Shown piece by piece: positions 52,697 through 62,489 of a DNA stretch of 64,000 bases; position 1 is the first letter of the stretch; each line of letters opens with the position of its first letter. This DNA is from UBA7672 sp031419455 (GTDB lineage: Bacteria > Pseudomonadota > Alphaproteobacteria > Caulobacterales > Hyphomonadaceae). The stretch covers positions 1 to 64,000 of the forward strand of contig JANOKS010000135.1 in the NCBI GenBank assembly GCA_031419455.1. The letters are read 5' to 3'. The notes below the pieces were generated by a model. That model did not search any database. It saw nothing but the letters and a program-made list of their open reading frames with translations, and was not told where the DNA came from. Position numbers and translations under genes: made by a program.

Positions 52697-52711
52697 TGCA
52701 AATCGTTCGCA
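52697..52711. promoter_or_regulatory. Candidate Fur box upstream of the siderophore receptor
   Basis: TGCAAATCGTTCGCA is an imperfect 15-bp palindrome 13 bp before the receptor start and resembles the TGC-N-AAT-N-ATT-N-GCA type Fur sites of alphaproteobacteria (from memory). Iron-repressed expression is expected. Confidence 0.5.
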
Positions 52712-52724
52712 GTAAGGTAGCTGG

Positions 52725-55046
52725 ATGTCGGGGACTCGCATGACACGTGACGTTGGCGCAAAGCGCTGCGCCTTCAACGCGGCGGGCGCCAGCAGCGCGC
52801 TTGCCCTCGTGCTGGCTGCCGCAGCGCCGGCCTGGGCACAGGAATCAGGCCTTGCCGGACCGACAGCCGAGGATGATCCCCAGGCGCAGACGCGCGCGCT
52901 TGTCGCGTCTGATGAAGAAGACCACGACCGCGTCTACGTGCTCGGCCGCCGCGTCATCTCCTCGGTCGCCACGATCAACGTCGAAGACGCCCCCCAGGTC
53001 GTGAACATCATCAACAGCGAGACCCTGCAGGAGCAGGGCGTCGCCTCGCTCGAACAGGCGCTGCGCAACGTGCCGGGCATCACCACGCAGATCGGCGAGG
53101 GCGGGGTGATGAGCGGCGACCAGTTCTTCATCCGCGGCCTGTCGGCCAAGAACGACATCTTCACCGACGGCCTCCGCGACTTCGGCGTCTACACTCGCGA
53201 CTCGTTCAACTACGGTCAGGTCGAAGTGTTCAAGGGACCGTCCGCCACCGCTTTCGGCCGCGGCGCAGCCGGCGGCGGCATCAACACAACATCGAAGACG
53301 CCCTCGACCGACACGTTCGGCTCGCTTAACGTCGCAGGCGGCACGGCCGACTACGCCCGCGTCACCGGCGACTGGAACCAGAATCTGGGCGACGGCATCG
53401 CCGCGCGCATCGCCGTGATGGCGCACAGGAATGGCGTCGAGGGTCGCGACCGCATCGAGTCCGAGCGCTGGGGCATCGCCCCCTCGATCGGCTTCGGCCT
53501 CGATGGCGCCACCAGCGTCACCATCGCCTACCTGCACCAGGACGAAACCAAGGTCCCGGACTACGGCATCCCCACCATCCAGCCGACCATCAACGACATC
53601 GCACGTCCCTCGCCGGATTTCGGCGTCGATTCCAGCAATTTCTACGGCTTCGCGCCGGACCGCGACGATGCCGTCGTCGACGCCATCACTTTCCGCCTGC
53701 GCCACGAGGTCAACGACGTCCTCACCCTCACCAGCGACCTACGTTACGGCGTCTACCAGCGCTACTGGCAGGCGACACCCACGACCTGCAATGCAGTCTG
53801 TTCGACCAGCGCAACCGACAACAACCCGGCCACCATCCCGCTCGCAAGCGTCGGCGGCCCCGGCCCCTACGACCAGGATACGCAGGGCGTGCAGAGCATC
53901 TCGACCGCCGCGCTGACCGCGCCGCTCTTCGGCCTGCGCAACGAGCTTGTCGTCGGCCTCGACGCCTCCTGGCAGCAGAACGATCGCAACGGCTTCGCCT
54001 ATGTCTCGCGGGCCACGACCAAGGACCTGTTCAACCCGCAACTCGGCGCCAACCCCGTCGTCGGCGCCGCGCCGTCGAATATCCGCGACACCACGGCGAA
54101 AGACGTTTCGGTGTTTTTCAGCGACCGCCTGTGGCTCAACGACCAGTGGTCGCTCACGGCAGGCCTGCGCGCCGCCACATACGAAGTCGATCAGGAAATC
54201 ACGGCCTTCAACCAGACCGCGTCGTGCAATGGCGGCCCGGTCGTGCCCGCGCCGGGCATCACCTGCTTCACGGCGCTGTCGTCCAACACCGAATTCCTGA
54301 CCCCGCAAGTCGGCGTGATCTTCGAGCCCTCGCCTGACATTCAGGTCTATGCGTCCTACGCCTCCTCCGCGAAGCCAAGCGGCGTCTCCGTCGGCAATGG
54401 CGACACGCTGTCGGCCACAAACGACGCGCTCGACCCGGAAGAGAACACCAACATCGAAGCCGGCATGCGCTGGGGCCTGTTCGATGACCGGCTCCAGCTG
54501 CAGGGCGCCGTCTTCCAGACAAAGAAAGAGAACGCCAAGGAGTTCGACACGACGGGAACCGAGATCGCGCGTTCAGGCGACAGCCAGGAGATCACCGGGG
54601 CGGAGATCGGCCTCGCCGGCATGATCACCGACGAATGGTCAGTCAATGCAGGCTACACCTGGCTCGACGCAACGACCACCGACTCGACGACCAGCTACAC
54701 CTTCAGGGGCGTGACGCGCACCGTCGTCGGCAACCGGATCGTCTTCACGCCCGAACACGCGGCGAGCCTGTGGACGACCTACAACTTCACCGGAGGCCTT
54801 GCCGGCCTCGAAATCGGCGGCGGGCTCACCTATCAGGACGAGGTCTTCCTCAACGTGCAGAACACGGCGGCCGCCCCGTCCTACACCTCCCTCGACGGCT
54901 TCGTGTCCTATGGCTGGGACCGTTTCCGCCTGTCGCTCAATGGCTACAATCTCAGCGACGAACTCTACTACTCGCAGGTGCATGGCAACCGGGTGACGCC
55001 CGCGCAGGGCCGCACATTCATCGCAACCCTCGGCGTGGTCTACTGA
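52725..55046 (+). CDS. TonB-dependent siderophore receptor (catecholate type, Fiu-like)
   Basis: This 773-aa outer-membrane receptor has a signal peptide ending AAPAWAQ (about residue 38), then a TonB box and plug (VYVLGRRVISSVATINVEDAPQVVNIINSETLQEQGVASLEQALRNVPGIT). The barrel has the siderophore-receptor motifs VEVFKGPSATAFGRGAAGGGINTTSKTP and DRLWLNDQWSLTAGLRAATYEV, and ends in RTFIATLGVVY. A C-terminal aromatic residue closes the barrel. The PiuC-type dioxygenase gene follows, as ybiX follows fiu in E. coli. Confidence 0.92.
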   Translation: MSGTRMTRDVGAKRCAFNAAGASSALALVLAAAAPAWAQESGLAGPTAEDDPQAQTRALVASDEEDHDRVYVLGRRVISSVATINVEDAPQVVNIINSETLQEQGVASLEQALRNVPGITTQIGEGGVMSGDQFFIRGLSAKNDIFTDGLRDFGVYTRDSFNYGQVEVFKGPSATAFGRGAAGGGINTTSKTPSTDTFGSLNVAGGTADYARVTGDWNQNLGDGIAARIAVMAHRNGVEGRDRIESERWGIAPSIGFGLDGATSVTIAYLHQDETKVPDYGIPTIQPTINDIARPSPDFGVDSSNFYGFAPDRDDAVVDAITFRLRHEVNDVLTLTSDLRYGVYQRYWQATPTTCNAVCSTSATDNNPATIPLASVGGPGPYDQDTQGVQSISTAALTAPLFGLRNELVVGLDASWQQNDRNGFAYVSRATTKDLFNPQLGANPVVGAAPSNIRDTTAKDVSVFFSDRLWLNDQWSLTAGLRAATYEVDQEITAFNQTASCNGGPVVPAPGITCFTALSSNTEFLTPQVGVIFEPSPDIQVYASYASSAKPSGVSVGNGDTLSATNDALDPEENTNIEAGMRWGLFDDRLQLQGAVFQTKKENAKEFDTTGTEIARSGDSQEITGAEIGLAGMITDEWSVNAGYTWLDATTTDSTTSYTFRGVTRTVVGNRIVFTPEHAASLWTTYNFTGGLAGLEIGGGLTYQDEVFLNVQNTAAAPSYTSLDGFVSYGWDRFRLSLNGYNLSDELYYSQVHGNRVTPAQGRTFIATLGVVY

Positions 55047-55121
55047 TCCTCCCCAGACCACGTCCGAATGACTGGGCCGGGCTCCTCGCGAGTCCGGCCC
55101 ACTTTGTGCTAGAGAACCGGC

Positions 55122-55805
55122 ATGCTGGTTAAGGTCGAATCCGTGCTGACGAAGGAGGAGGTGGCGCACTGCCGCTCCATCCTCGAGGGCACGCAATGGG
55201 TCGATGGCAAGATCACCGCAGGCGCGCAGTCGGCGCTCGCCAAGCACAACCTGCAAGTCCCGGAAGACGCGCCGCAGGCGCGCGCGCTTGGCGAGATCAT
55301 CCTGCGTGCGCTGGCGCGCTCCCCCGGCTTCAACTCCGCGGCCGTCCCGTTCCGCGTTTTCCCGCCGCTGTTCAACCGCTACGATGTCGGCATGAAGTTC
55401 GGCGCGCATGTCGACAACGCCATCCGCTTTATCGCTGGCCCCAACATCCGCGTCCGCACAGACATGTCGGCCACGCTGTTCCTCACAGAACCGTCAGCCT
55501 ATGACGGTGGCGAACTCGTCATCGAGGACACATATGGCGAACAGAGCATCAAGTTCGCCGCCGGCGACATGGTGCTGTACCCCGCAACAAGTCTTCATCG
55601 CGTTCAGGAAATCACGCGCGGCTCCCGCTGGGCGTCCTTCTTCTGGATCCAGTCAATGGTGAAAGACGACGGCGCCCGCGCGCTTCTCTACAATCTCGAC
55701 CAGTCGATCATCAAAACCCGCGCCGAACTCGGCGACGCGCATGATGCGGTTTTGGGGCTGACGGCGGTGTATCACAACCTGCTGCGGCGTTACGCAGAGG
55801 TGTGA
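55122..55805 (+). CDS. PKHD-type Fe(II)/2-oxoglutarate hydroxylase (PiuC/YbiX)
   Basis: This 227-aa dioxygenase has the iron-binding HxD in KFGAHVDNAIR (residues about 94-104), with the distal His in YPATSLHRVQEITRGSRWASFFWIQS and the 2-oxoglutarate-binding Arg in that same segment. The N-terminus LTKEEVAHCRSIL is typical. In other bacteria it is iron-repressed and linked to catechol siderophore uptake. It lies 75 bp downstream of the receptor on the same strand, so co-regulation is likely. Confidence 0.94.
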   Translation: MLVKVESVLTKEEVAHCRSILEGTQWVDGKITAGAQSALAKHNLQVPEDAPQARALGEIILRALARSPGFNSAAVPFRVFPPLFNRYDVGMKFGAHVDNAIRFIAGPNIRVRTDMSATLFLTEPSAYDGGELVIEDTYGEQSIKFAAGDMVLYPATSLHRVQEITRGSRWASFFWIQSMVKDDGARALLYNLDQSIIKTRAELGDAHDAVLGLTAVYHNLLRRYAEV

Positions 55806-55860
55806 TCTCCGGACCGCCGGGCCCCCGCCCGGCAGCTGCGCCGTCGGCGCGCGCTCGTCC

Positions 55861-55963
55861 TTCGACGGACGCTCCCTTCGGTCGCTGCTCAGGATGAGCG
55901 CTTGGGACGCGTTGCCGGAGTAGCGCTCATGCTGAGCAGGCCGCGCAGCGGCCGTCCGTCGAA
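55861..55963. repeat. Dispersed inverted repeat (TTCGACGGAC ... GTCCGTCGAA)
   Basis: The outer arms 55861-55870 and 55954-55963 are perfectly complementary. The inner arms CTGCTCAGGATGAGCGC (55885-55901) and GCGCTCATGCTGAGCAG (55923-55939) match in 16 of 17 positions. It lies between the dioxygenase and the convergent TraB/GumN gene. Confidence 0.85.
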
Positions 55964-56002
55964 GCCGAGGGCGGGCTCACCGATGCCAGCAACAAAGCGA
56001 CG

Positions 56003-56899
56003 CTACTGCACCCGCTCCGCCTTGATGCCCTTGGCCGCCAGCATCGCGACCACGCTGTCGGGTCCGATCAGGTGGCCCGCGCCGACCGCCATGAAGCTCA
56101 CGCCTGAGCCTGCCAGAATACCCTCGATCTGCGTCACCCAGTTGGCGTTGCGATTGGTCAGCAGAGCGGCATAGAGGTCGGGTTCCCCGACCTTCATCTC
56201 GGTGACGAACATCGCCTCCATCCCGGCAAGATCGGCCTTAGCCCACTGGTCAACCATCTTGTCGAGTTCGACCGGCGCGTCCTCGTATTCCTCGATCGTC
56301 TCGCGCAGGTAGCGCAGCTCCTGCTCGGAGGTCATGCCGGCGAACACCTTGATCTGAAGCTCGGCGGTCTCCAACCCTTTGGGCTTGATGCCCCGCGCGG
56401 CGAACGCCTTCTCGATCTTGCTATCGACGCCTGACATCGGATCATAGCCCGCCCGGGTGATCGCCGCGTTGGAGATGGTGAGCGCCGCGAACCATGGCCG
56501 AAAGCTGTTGAGCTGCGCGCCGGAAAGACCCGCCAGCCGCGCGGCCTCGTCCAGCGTCTTCAACTCCTCCGGGGTCAGCGATTTCGACAATGGCTTGCCC
56601 GGCGACAGCCCGTACTGGACAACCAGCGGCATCATCTCGCCCGCCATCGCGGCGGCGTCCGTGGTGGGCAACTCCAGCCATAGCTCCTTCGCCTCGGCCA
56701 TCGCCGCGTCCAGCTTGTCCGAACGCCACTGCGTCTCCGGGCGCAACAGGTGCACGGTGCCGAGCATGTAGATCGTTGAATCGGCGTCCTTGACCGCCCA
56801 CATCGCAGGTTGCGCCAGCGCAGGCGCGCCGAGGATGGAGGCGACGACGGCAATCAGGACGCCGCGAACCAGTCTTCCGAGGGCAGCAAGGCCAGCCAT
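56003..56899 (-). CDS. TraB/GumN family protein, exported
   Basis: This 298-aa protein has a signal peptide (LVRGVLIAVVASILGAPALAQ) and the TraB/GumN fold: AMWAVKDADSTIYMLGTVHLLRPETQWR near residues 32-60, with the His of GTVHLL (metal site), and VSFMAVGAGHLIGPDSVVAML near the C-terminus holding the second conserved GxGH. TraB/Tiki-type members are metalloproteases; GumN roles are unclear. The start MAGLAALG at 56899 is chosen. Confidence 0.88.
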   Translation of the reverse strand: MAGLAALGRLVRGVLIAVVASILGAPALAQPAMWAVKDADSTIYMLGTVHLLRPETQWRSDKLDAAMAEAKELWLELPTTDAAAMAGEMMPLVVQYGLSPGKPLSKSLTPEELKTLDEAARLAGLSGAQLNSFRPWFAALTISNAAITRAGYDPMSGVDSKIEKAFAARGIKPKGLETAELQIKVFAGMTSEQELRYLRETIEEYEDAPVELDKMVDQWAKADLAGMEAMFVTEMKVGEPDLYAALLTNRNANWVTQIEGILAGSGVSFMAVGAGHLIGPDSVVAMLAAKGIKAERVQ

Positions 56900-57067
56900 G
56901 AAATCCTCCCCAACAGGCGAGCAGGACGCCAGCCGCACCTGCGAAACTAGCACGCCAGACCCGCGGCGCCACAAGCGGACTCAGCCGATGCCGCCGCATC
57001 GCTTGCGAGCCGGGCGGCGGGGGCTATAAGCGCCCATCCGAATGGCCTGTCCGCCCGGGAGATGACC

Positions 57068-58312
57068 ATGTCCGCCGCCCAGAACACCGACAAGAAGCCT
57101 GCCCCGAAGAAAGTCGTGCTCGCCTATTCCGGCGGCCTCGACACCTCGATCATCCTGAAATGGCTGCAGACCGAATACGGCTGCGAAGTCGTCACCTTCA
57201 CCGCTGACCTGGGGCAGGGCGAGGAACTCTCCCCGGCCCGCAAGAAAGCGGAGCTGATGGGCATCAAGCCCGAGAACATCTACATCGAGGATGTCCGCGA
57301 GGAATTCGTGCGCGACTTCGTGTTCCCGATGTTCCGCGCCAACGCCGTCTATGAAGGCCAGTACCTGCTCGGCACCTCGATCGCGCGACCGCTCATCGCC
57401 AAGCGCCTCGTCGAGATCGCGAAGGAAACCGGCGCTGACGCCATCGCTCACGGAGCGACCGGCAAAGGCAACGACCAGGTCCGCTTTGAACTGTCGGCGT
57501 ATGCGCTGAACCCGTCGATCAAGGTGATCGCGCCGTGGCGCACCTGGGAGTTCAAGTCGCGCACAGACCTCATTGAATTCGCCGAGAAGCATCAGATCCC
57601 GGTCGCGAAAGACAAGCGCGGGGACGCCCCGTTCTCGGTCGACGCCAACCTGCTGCACTCCTCCTCCGAAGGCAAAGTGCTGGAGGACCCCGCGGTCGAG
57701 CCGCCGCCTTACGTCTACCAGCGCACCATCTCGCCGATGGAAGCGCCCGACAAGGTCACCGAAATCCAGATCGGCTTCAGTCAGGGCGACGCGGTCTCGC
57801 TCAACGGCAAGGCGCTGTCGCCCGCCACGCTGCTGGCCGCCCTCAACGATCTCGGCCGCGACAATGGCATCGGCCGCCTCGACCTCGTCGAGAACCGCTT
57901 CGTCGGCATGAAGTCGCGCGGCGTCTACGAGACCCCCGGCGGCACGATCCTGCTGCAGGCTCATCGTGCGATTGAAAGCATCACGCTCGATCGCGGCGCG
58001 GGCCACCTCAAGGACGAGTTGATGCCGCGCTATGCGGAGCTGATCTACAACGGCTTCTGGTTTGCCCCTGAGCGCGAAATGCTCCAGGCCGCCATCGACA
58101 AGTCGCAGTGGAATGTCACCGGCACGGTCACGCTCAAGCTCTACAAGGGCAATGTGATCGTGACGGGCAGGGCCTCGCCCACCTCGCTCTACTCTGCCGC
58201 CCACGTGACGTTCGAGGACGACGCCGGCGCCTATGACCAGAAGGACGCCGAAGGCTTCATCCGCCTGAACGCGCTCCGACTGAGGCTGCTCGGTCAGGCG
58301 CGGAAGTCGTAA
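57068..58312 (+). CDS. argG: Argininosuccinate synthase
   Basis: ArgG condenses citrulline and aspartate with ATP in arginine synthesis. The 414-aa protein has the N-type ATP pyrophosphatase motif VVLAYSGGLDTSIILKWL (residues about 16-33), the AHGATGKGNDQVRFEL block and the DVREEFVRDFVFPMFRANAVYEGQYLLGTS segment. The ATG at 57068 has GGGAG at a good distance; ATG at 57062 is in frame. ppa follows 20 bp downstream. Confidence 0.97.
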   Translation: MSAAQNTDKKPAPKKVVLAYSGGLDTSIILKWLQTEYGCEVVTFTADLGQGEELSPARKKAELMGIKPENIYIEDVREEFVRDFVFPMFRANAVYEGQYLLGTSIARPLIAKRLVEIAKETGADAIAHGATGKGNDQVRFELSAYALNPSIKVIAPWRTWEFKSRTDLIEFAEKHQIPVAKDKRGDAPFSVDANLLHSSSEGKVLEDPAVEPPPYVYQRTISPMEAPDKVTEIQIGFSQGDAVSLNGKALSPATLLAALNDLGRDNGIGRLDLVENRFVGMKSRGVYETPGGTILLQAHRAIESITLDRGAGHLKDELMPRYAELIYNGFWFAPEREMLQAAIDKSQWNVTGTVTLKLYKGNVIVTGRASPTSLYSAAHVTFEDDAGAYDQKDAEGFIRLNALRLRLLGQARKS

Positions 58313-58332
58313 CGAGCAGACAGGACCCGATC

Positions 58333-58863
58333 ATGGACCTCTCGAAGATTGCCACCGGACCCAACCCGCCCGAGGACGTCAACGTCCTGGTCGAGGTTCC
58401 ACTGGGCGGCGAGCCAATCAAGTACGAGATCGACAAGGCGTCGGGCGCGATGTTCGTGGACCGGTTCCTCTACACGTCGATGCGCTACCCGTGCAATTAC
58501 GGCTTCATCCCGCACACCCTCTCGCTCGATGGCGACCCGATCGACGTGATGGTTGTCGGCAACCGTGCGCTTGTCCCGGGGTGCGTCGTGCGTTGCGTGC
58601 CAGTTGGCGTGCTGATGATGACGGACGACAAGGGCCAGGACGAAAAGATCCTCGCCGTGCCGCATCCCAAGCTCACGCGCTACTATGAGAAGATCAAGGA
58701 CTACCGCGAGCTGCCCGAAATCCTGGTCGAGCGCATCGTGCATTTTTTCGAGCACTACAAGGATCTCGAACCCGGCAAGTGGGTGAAGATCGAGGGCCTG
58801 TACGGTCCCGAGCGCGCGCGCGAGTTGATTATGGAATCGATCGAGCGCGCGAAGAAGACTTAG
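58333..58863 (+). CDS. ppa: Inorganic pyrophosphatase (family I)
   Basis: This 176-aa enzyme hydrolyses PPi to drive biosynthesis. Active-site residues are visible: the substrate-binding KYEIDKASGAMFVDRFLY, NYGFIPHTLSLDGDPIDVMVVGN with the D-x-D-P-x-D metal site, and DDKGQDEKILAVP. It shares a 4-bp tail overlap with typA on the opposite strand. It probably belongs to the argG operon. Confidence 0.97.
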   Translation: MDLSKIATGPNPPEDVNVLVEVPLGGEPIKYEIDKASGAMFVDRFLYTSMRYPCNYGFIPHTLSLDGDPIDVMVVGNRALVPGCVVRCVPVGVLMMTDDKGQDEKILAVPHPKLTRYYEKIKDYRELPEILVERIVHFFEHYKDLEPGKWVKIEGLYGPERARELIMESIERAKKT

Positions 58864-60680
58864 GCATCCACCGCCGCGCGCGAGAAACGCTTGCGGTCGT
58901 TCGGGTCGAGATAGACCTTGCGTAGGCGGATGTTCTCCGGGGTCACTTCCACCAGCTCATCGTCCTGGATGTAGGCGAGCGCCTTTTCCAGCGTCATGCG
59001 GATCGGCGTGGTGAGCCGCACCGCTTCATCCGTGCCTGAGGCGCGGACGTTGGTGAGCTTCTTGCCTTTGAGGACGTTCACTTCGAGGTCGTTGCCGCGC
59101 GTATGCTCGCCGATGATCATGCCTTCATAGACCTTGATGCCCGGCTCGATCATCATCGGGCCACGGTCTTCGAGATTCCAGAGCGCGAACGCGACCGACT
59201 CGCCGGACCCGTTGGAAATCAGCACGCCGGTGTGGCGGCCTTTGATCTCGCCCTTGTGCGGAGCGTACTGGTGGAAGAGGCGGTTCATCACGGCCGTGCC
59301 GCGCGTGTCTGACAGCAGTTCGCCCTGATAGCCGATCAGGCCGCGCGTCGGCGCGTGGAAGACAAGGCGCGTGCGGCCGACACCCGACGGGCGCATGTCC
59401 ATCATGTCGGCGCGGCGCTCGGAGAGTTTCGAGACGACGACGCCGGTATGATCATCATCGACGTCGATCACGACTTCCTCGATCGGCTCGAGAATTTCGC
59501 CGGTCAGTTCGTCCTTCTGCATCACGACCTTGGGGCGCGAGACGCCAAGCTCGAAGCCTTCGCGGCGCATTGTTTCAATCAGGACGGCAAGTTGCAGTTC
59601 GCCGCGGCCGGCGACTTCAAACGCGTCCGAATCCGGCGCGCGCGAAATCTTGAGGGCGACATTGCCTTCGGCTTCCTTCATCAGGCGGTCCCAGATCACG
59701 CGGCTGGTGACCTTCTTGCCTTCGGTGCCGGCGAGCGGCGAGTCGTTGACGCGGAACGTCATCGCCAGCGTCGGCGGATCGATCGGCTGGGCCGCCATCG
59801 GTGTCGTGACCGATGGATCGCAGATCGTGTCGGCGACGGTCGCCTTGGTCAGGCCCGAGATCGAGACGATGTCGCCAGCCTTGCCCTCGTCGATGGGCGA
59901 GCGCACGAGGCCGCGATAGGCGAGCACTTTCGACACGCGGCCCTGTTCGATCACTTCGCCGGTGCGCGAGAGAACCTTCACGGTCTGGTTCGGTTTCACC
60001 GAGCCGCTATCAACGCGGCCGGTGAGAATGCGGCCAAGGAACGGGTCGGAGCCGATGGTCGTGCCCAGCATGCGGAACGGGCCATTGTCGACACGCGGCG
60101 GCGGCACATGCTTCAGCACGGTCTCGAACAGCGCGGCCATGTTGTCGGTCTTTTTGGCCGGGTCCGTGCTCATCCAGCCATTCTTGGCTGAACCATAGAT
60201 GATCGGGAAATCGAGCTGCTCGTCGGTGGCGTCGAGGTTGGCGAAGAGGTCGAAGACTTCGTTCACGACTTCGACGTGACGCTCTTCCGGCTTGTCGATC
60301 TTGTTGATGCAGACGATCGGACGCAGGCCGACCTTCAGCGCCTTGGAGACCACGAACTTGGTCTGCGGCATCGGGCCTTCAGCGGCGTCGACGAGAACGA
60401 TCGCGCCATCGACCATGTTGAGGATGCGTTCCACCTCGCCGCCGAAGTCGGCGTGGCCGGGCGTGTCGACGATGTTGATGCGGATGTCGTTCCAGACGAC
60501 GGACGTGGCCTTGGCCAGGATGGTGATGCCGCGTTCACGCTCCAGATCGTTCGAATCCATCATCCGCTCGGACGTGGCCTCGTTGTCGCGGAAGGACCCC
60601 GACTGCTTCAGCAGGCAGTCCACCAGGGTGGTCTTGCCGTGGTCGACGTGGGCGATAATGGCGATGTTGCGCAGTTGCAT
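58860..60680 (-). CDS. typA: Ribosome-associated GTPase TypA/BipA
   Basis: TypA/BipA is a translational GTPase needed for ribosome assembly at low temperature and for stress responses. The 606-aa protein has the P-loop AHVDHGKTTLVD (residues about 9-20), switch II DTPGHADFGGEVERIL, NKID, and the TypA-specific C-terminal RGLIGYQGELLSDTRG, then EGMIIGEHTRGNDLEVNVLKGKKLTNVRASGTDEA. The start MQLRNIAI at 60680 is chosen; the longer frame upstream is not conserved. Confidence 0.97.
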   Translation of the reverse strand: MQLRNIAIIAHVDHGKTTLVDCLLKQSGSFRDNEATSERMMDSNDLERERGITILAKATSVVWNDIRINIVDTPGHADFGGEVERILNMVDGAIVLVDAAEGPMPQTKFVVSKALKVGLRPIVCINKIDKPEERHVEVVNEVFDLFANLDATDEQLDFPIIYGSAKNGWMSTDPAKKTDNMAALFETVLKHVPPPRVDNGPFRMLGTTIGSDPFLGRILTGRVDSGSVKPNQTVKVLSRTGEVIEQGRVSKVLAYRGLVRSPIDEGKAGDIVSISGLTKATVADTICDPSVTTPMAAQPIDPPTLAMTFRVNDSPLAGTEGKKVTSRVIWDRLMKEAEGNVALKISRAPDSDAFEVAGRGELQLAVLIETMRREGFELGVSRPKVVMQKDELTGEILEPIEEVVIDVDDDHTGVVVSKLSERRADMMDMRPSGVGRTRLVFHAPTRGLIGYQGELLSDTRGTAVMNRLFHQYAPHKGEIKGRHTGVLISNGSGESVAFALWNLEDRGPMMIEPGIKVYEGMIIGEHTRGNDLEVNVLKGKKLTNVRASGTDEAVRLTTPIRMTLEKALAYIQDDELVEVTPENIRLRKVYLDPNDRKRFSRAAVDA

Positions 60681-60930
60681 GGGAGAGCGTCGTTTCGGGT
60701 CTGGGCCGGGGGAGGGGCTGGTTTTGGCGCGGCAATACAGGGCTTTTGTGCAGAAAGCGAGCACGGACGGCGCCGCAGGCGGCCCGGGGCGTCCGGAGCA
60801 ACCCGTAAACCACACTTTGCGAGCGATTCAGGGCGCATGGCGCCATTTGCAAGCCGTTCGCCCCGGTTGCGACCGTTCCGGTACGGGACCACAATTCGCC
60901 CGTCACTGATGACTGGAATGGGGACAATTG

Positions 60931-61344
60931 ATGCGCGTGTTCGTTGCAGCAGCCGCCATCGCCCTTTCTGCCGGCTGCGTGGTCAACGAAACAAGCCTCG
61001 CCGCACCCGCCTGCCGGGTCGGCGCCCCGATGGTCGAGACCATGCTCTACATGGGCATGCTGCGGCCGGGCGGGTCGATCTCGCGCTTCGAGTTCCAGCA
61101 GTTTGTGGAGCGGGACGTCGTGCCGCGCTGGAAGGATGGTTTTACCATCCTCGACGCTCAGGGGCTCTGGCTGTCCGATCAGCGCAACATCACCGAACGG
61201 GAGCCGAGCCGGATCCTGGTGCGGCTGCACGATGGAAGCGCCGGGGCCTCCGCCCAGGTCGAGGAAATCCGAGCGGCCTATATCAATGCCTTCGAGCAGG
61301 ATGCAGTGCTACGCACTGATCGCGTGACCTGCGCGGATTTCTAG
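60931..61344 (+). CDS. DUF3574 lipoprotein
   Basis: This 137-aa lipoprotein (lipobox LSAGC, Cys16) has the DUF3574 core: VETMLYMGMLRPGGSISRFEFQQFVERDVVPRWKDGFTILDAQGLWL and PSRILVRLHDGS. The family is exported and its function is unknown. The ATG at 60931 is preferred over a TTG one codon upstream. Together with the cytochrome c gene (12 bp downstream) it likely forms a short transcription unit. Confidence 0.88.
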   Translation: MRVFVAAAAIALSAGCVVNETSLAAPACRVGAPMVETMLYMGMLRPGGSISRFEFQQFVERDVVPRWKDGFTILDAQGLWLSDQRNITEREPSRILVRLHDGSAGASAQVEEIRAAYINAFEQDAVLRTDRVTCADF

Positions 61345-61356
61345 TAAGGTGAGCCG

Positions 61357-61707
61357 ATGAAACGGAATCTTTCGCCTGTCGCCTTCGCCTTCCTCGCGCT
61401 GGCCGCCTGCAACGCGCCACCGCCCCAGCCAACCTCGGGCGCCGCGGACCCGCTGGTCGCCGACGGGCGCGCGATTGCGGAGCGCGAGTGCGCTGGGTGC
61501 CATGCCCTCGACCAGTCCACGACAAGCCCGCGTGACGGCGCGCCGCCCATGCGCGACATGCTGGCGCGGTATCAGGCAGATGCGCTGGCCAACAACCTGA
61601 TCGAGGGCATCCGCGTCGGACATCAGGACATGCCGGAATTCGATTTCGACGTCCGGACCGCAGACGCGTTGATCGCCTACCTGCGGTTCCTGGGCGCCAG
61701 CGACTAG
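61357..61707 (+). CDS. Small c-type cytochrome lipoprotein
   Basis: This 116-aa protein has a lipobox (LALAAC, Cys18) and one heme-attachment motif, ECAGCHALD (C45, C48, H49). A distal Met ligand is likely in GHQDMPEFDFDVRTADALIAYLRFL, giving a monohaem class I cytochrome c anchored in a membrane facing the periplasm. The electron partner is unknown. It follows the DUF3574 gene. Confidence 0.9.
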   Translation: MKRNLSPVAFAFLALAACNAPPPQPTSGAADPLVADGRAIAERECAGCHALDQSTTSPRDGAPPMRDMLARYQADALANNLIEGIRVGHQDMPEFDFDVRTADALIAYLRFLGASD

Positions 61708-61710
61708 AAT

Positions 61711-62292
61711 TCAACCCGGAAACAGCTGCAGGCCGATTTCCTCGACCTGGCCGTCGCGCAGCGCGAGGCAGTTGAGGCTCTCCATGCCTTGCGGGAAGCA
61801 GTAGGTGTGCAGCTTCTCGGCCCGCATCGCTTCATAGGTCTGCCTGTCGATCCATTCGGCGGGCATGAACGGGAATTCCGCACGATTTGGCTGGCCTTCG
61901 GTCTCGTCCCATGGCGGCAGCGCCCCGGTCGTCTGGATACTGCTGCTGGCCGTGTCCATCCATTCGGCGAGGGCCTTGCTCATCGCGGGCGTGTCTGGCT
62001 GGTCGGCGAGGCCGAAAAGGTGCTGCGCTGCTCCTGCCCAGGCGTAGACCGGAAAGCCGTCGCGCGTGCGGATTGCCAGCGTCACGACCGCCGCCTCGCA
62101 GATGCCGCCATTGGCATAGGCTTCGATGCGATAGGACGGATGATCGCTGGGGCCGATCGGACCCCACATCGCCTCCGACGTAGCGTCGCATCCGGCTGCC
62201 GGCGTGTCAGTTGCGGCAGTTTCCGTTGGCGCGGCCGGCTGGCACGCGGAAAGCGCGAGCAGGCTGGCGGCGAGCGCAAGACGAAATTCCAT
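61711..62292 (-). CDS. Hypothetical lipoprotein
   Basis: This 193-aa lipoprotein (lipobox LLALSAC, Cys17) has a Thr/Ala-rich linker. The mature domain contains EAYANGGICEAAVVTLAIRTRDGFPVYAWAG and EFPFMPAEWIDRQTYEAMR. Four Cys in the mature part may form disulphides. No family was recognised. It is convergent with the cytochrome gene (3-bp gap). Confidence 0.65.
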   Translation of the reverse strand: MEFRLALAASLLALSACQPAAPTETAATDTPAAGCDATSEAMWGPIGPSDHPSYRIEAYANGGICEAAVVTLAIRTRDGFPVYAWAGAAQHLFGLADQPDTPAMSKALAEWMDTASSSIQTTGALPPWDETEGQPNRAEFPFMPAEWIDRQTYEAMRAEKLHTYCFPQGMESLNCLALRDGQVEEIGLQLFPG

Positions 62293-62489
62293 GTTCAGTC
62301 ACCTGCTGTCATTCCTCGCAACGATGAGGGACTACAATTTAGGCCGCACCTCAATGGCCGTCGCAAGCGCGACCGGAAATCAGCCCGGCCAGCGGCGGGG
62401 GAGAACCGCCACTGGCTGGACCTGGATCGCGTCATGTGCGCTGGCGGGATCCGAGCGTCCCCACGCCCAACCTGCAAGCATTTAGTGCG

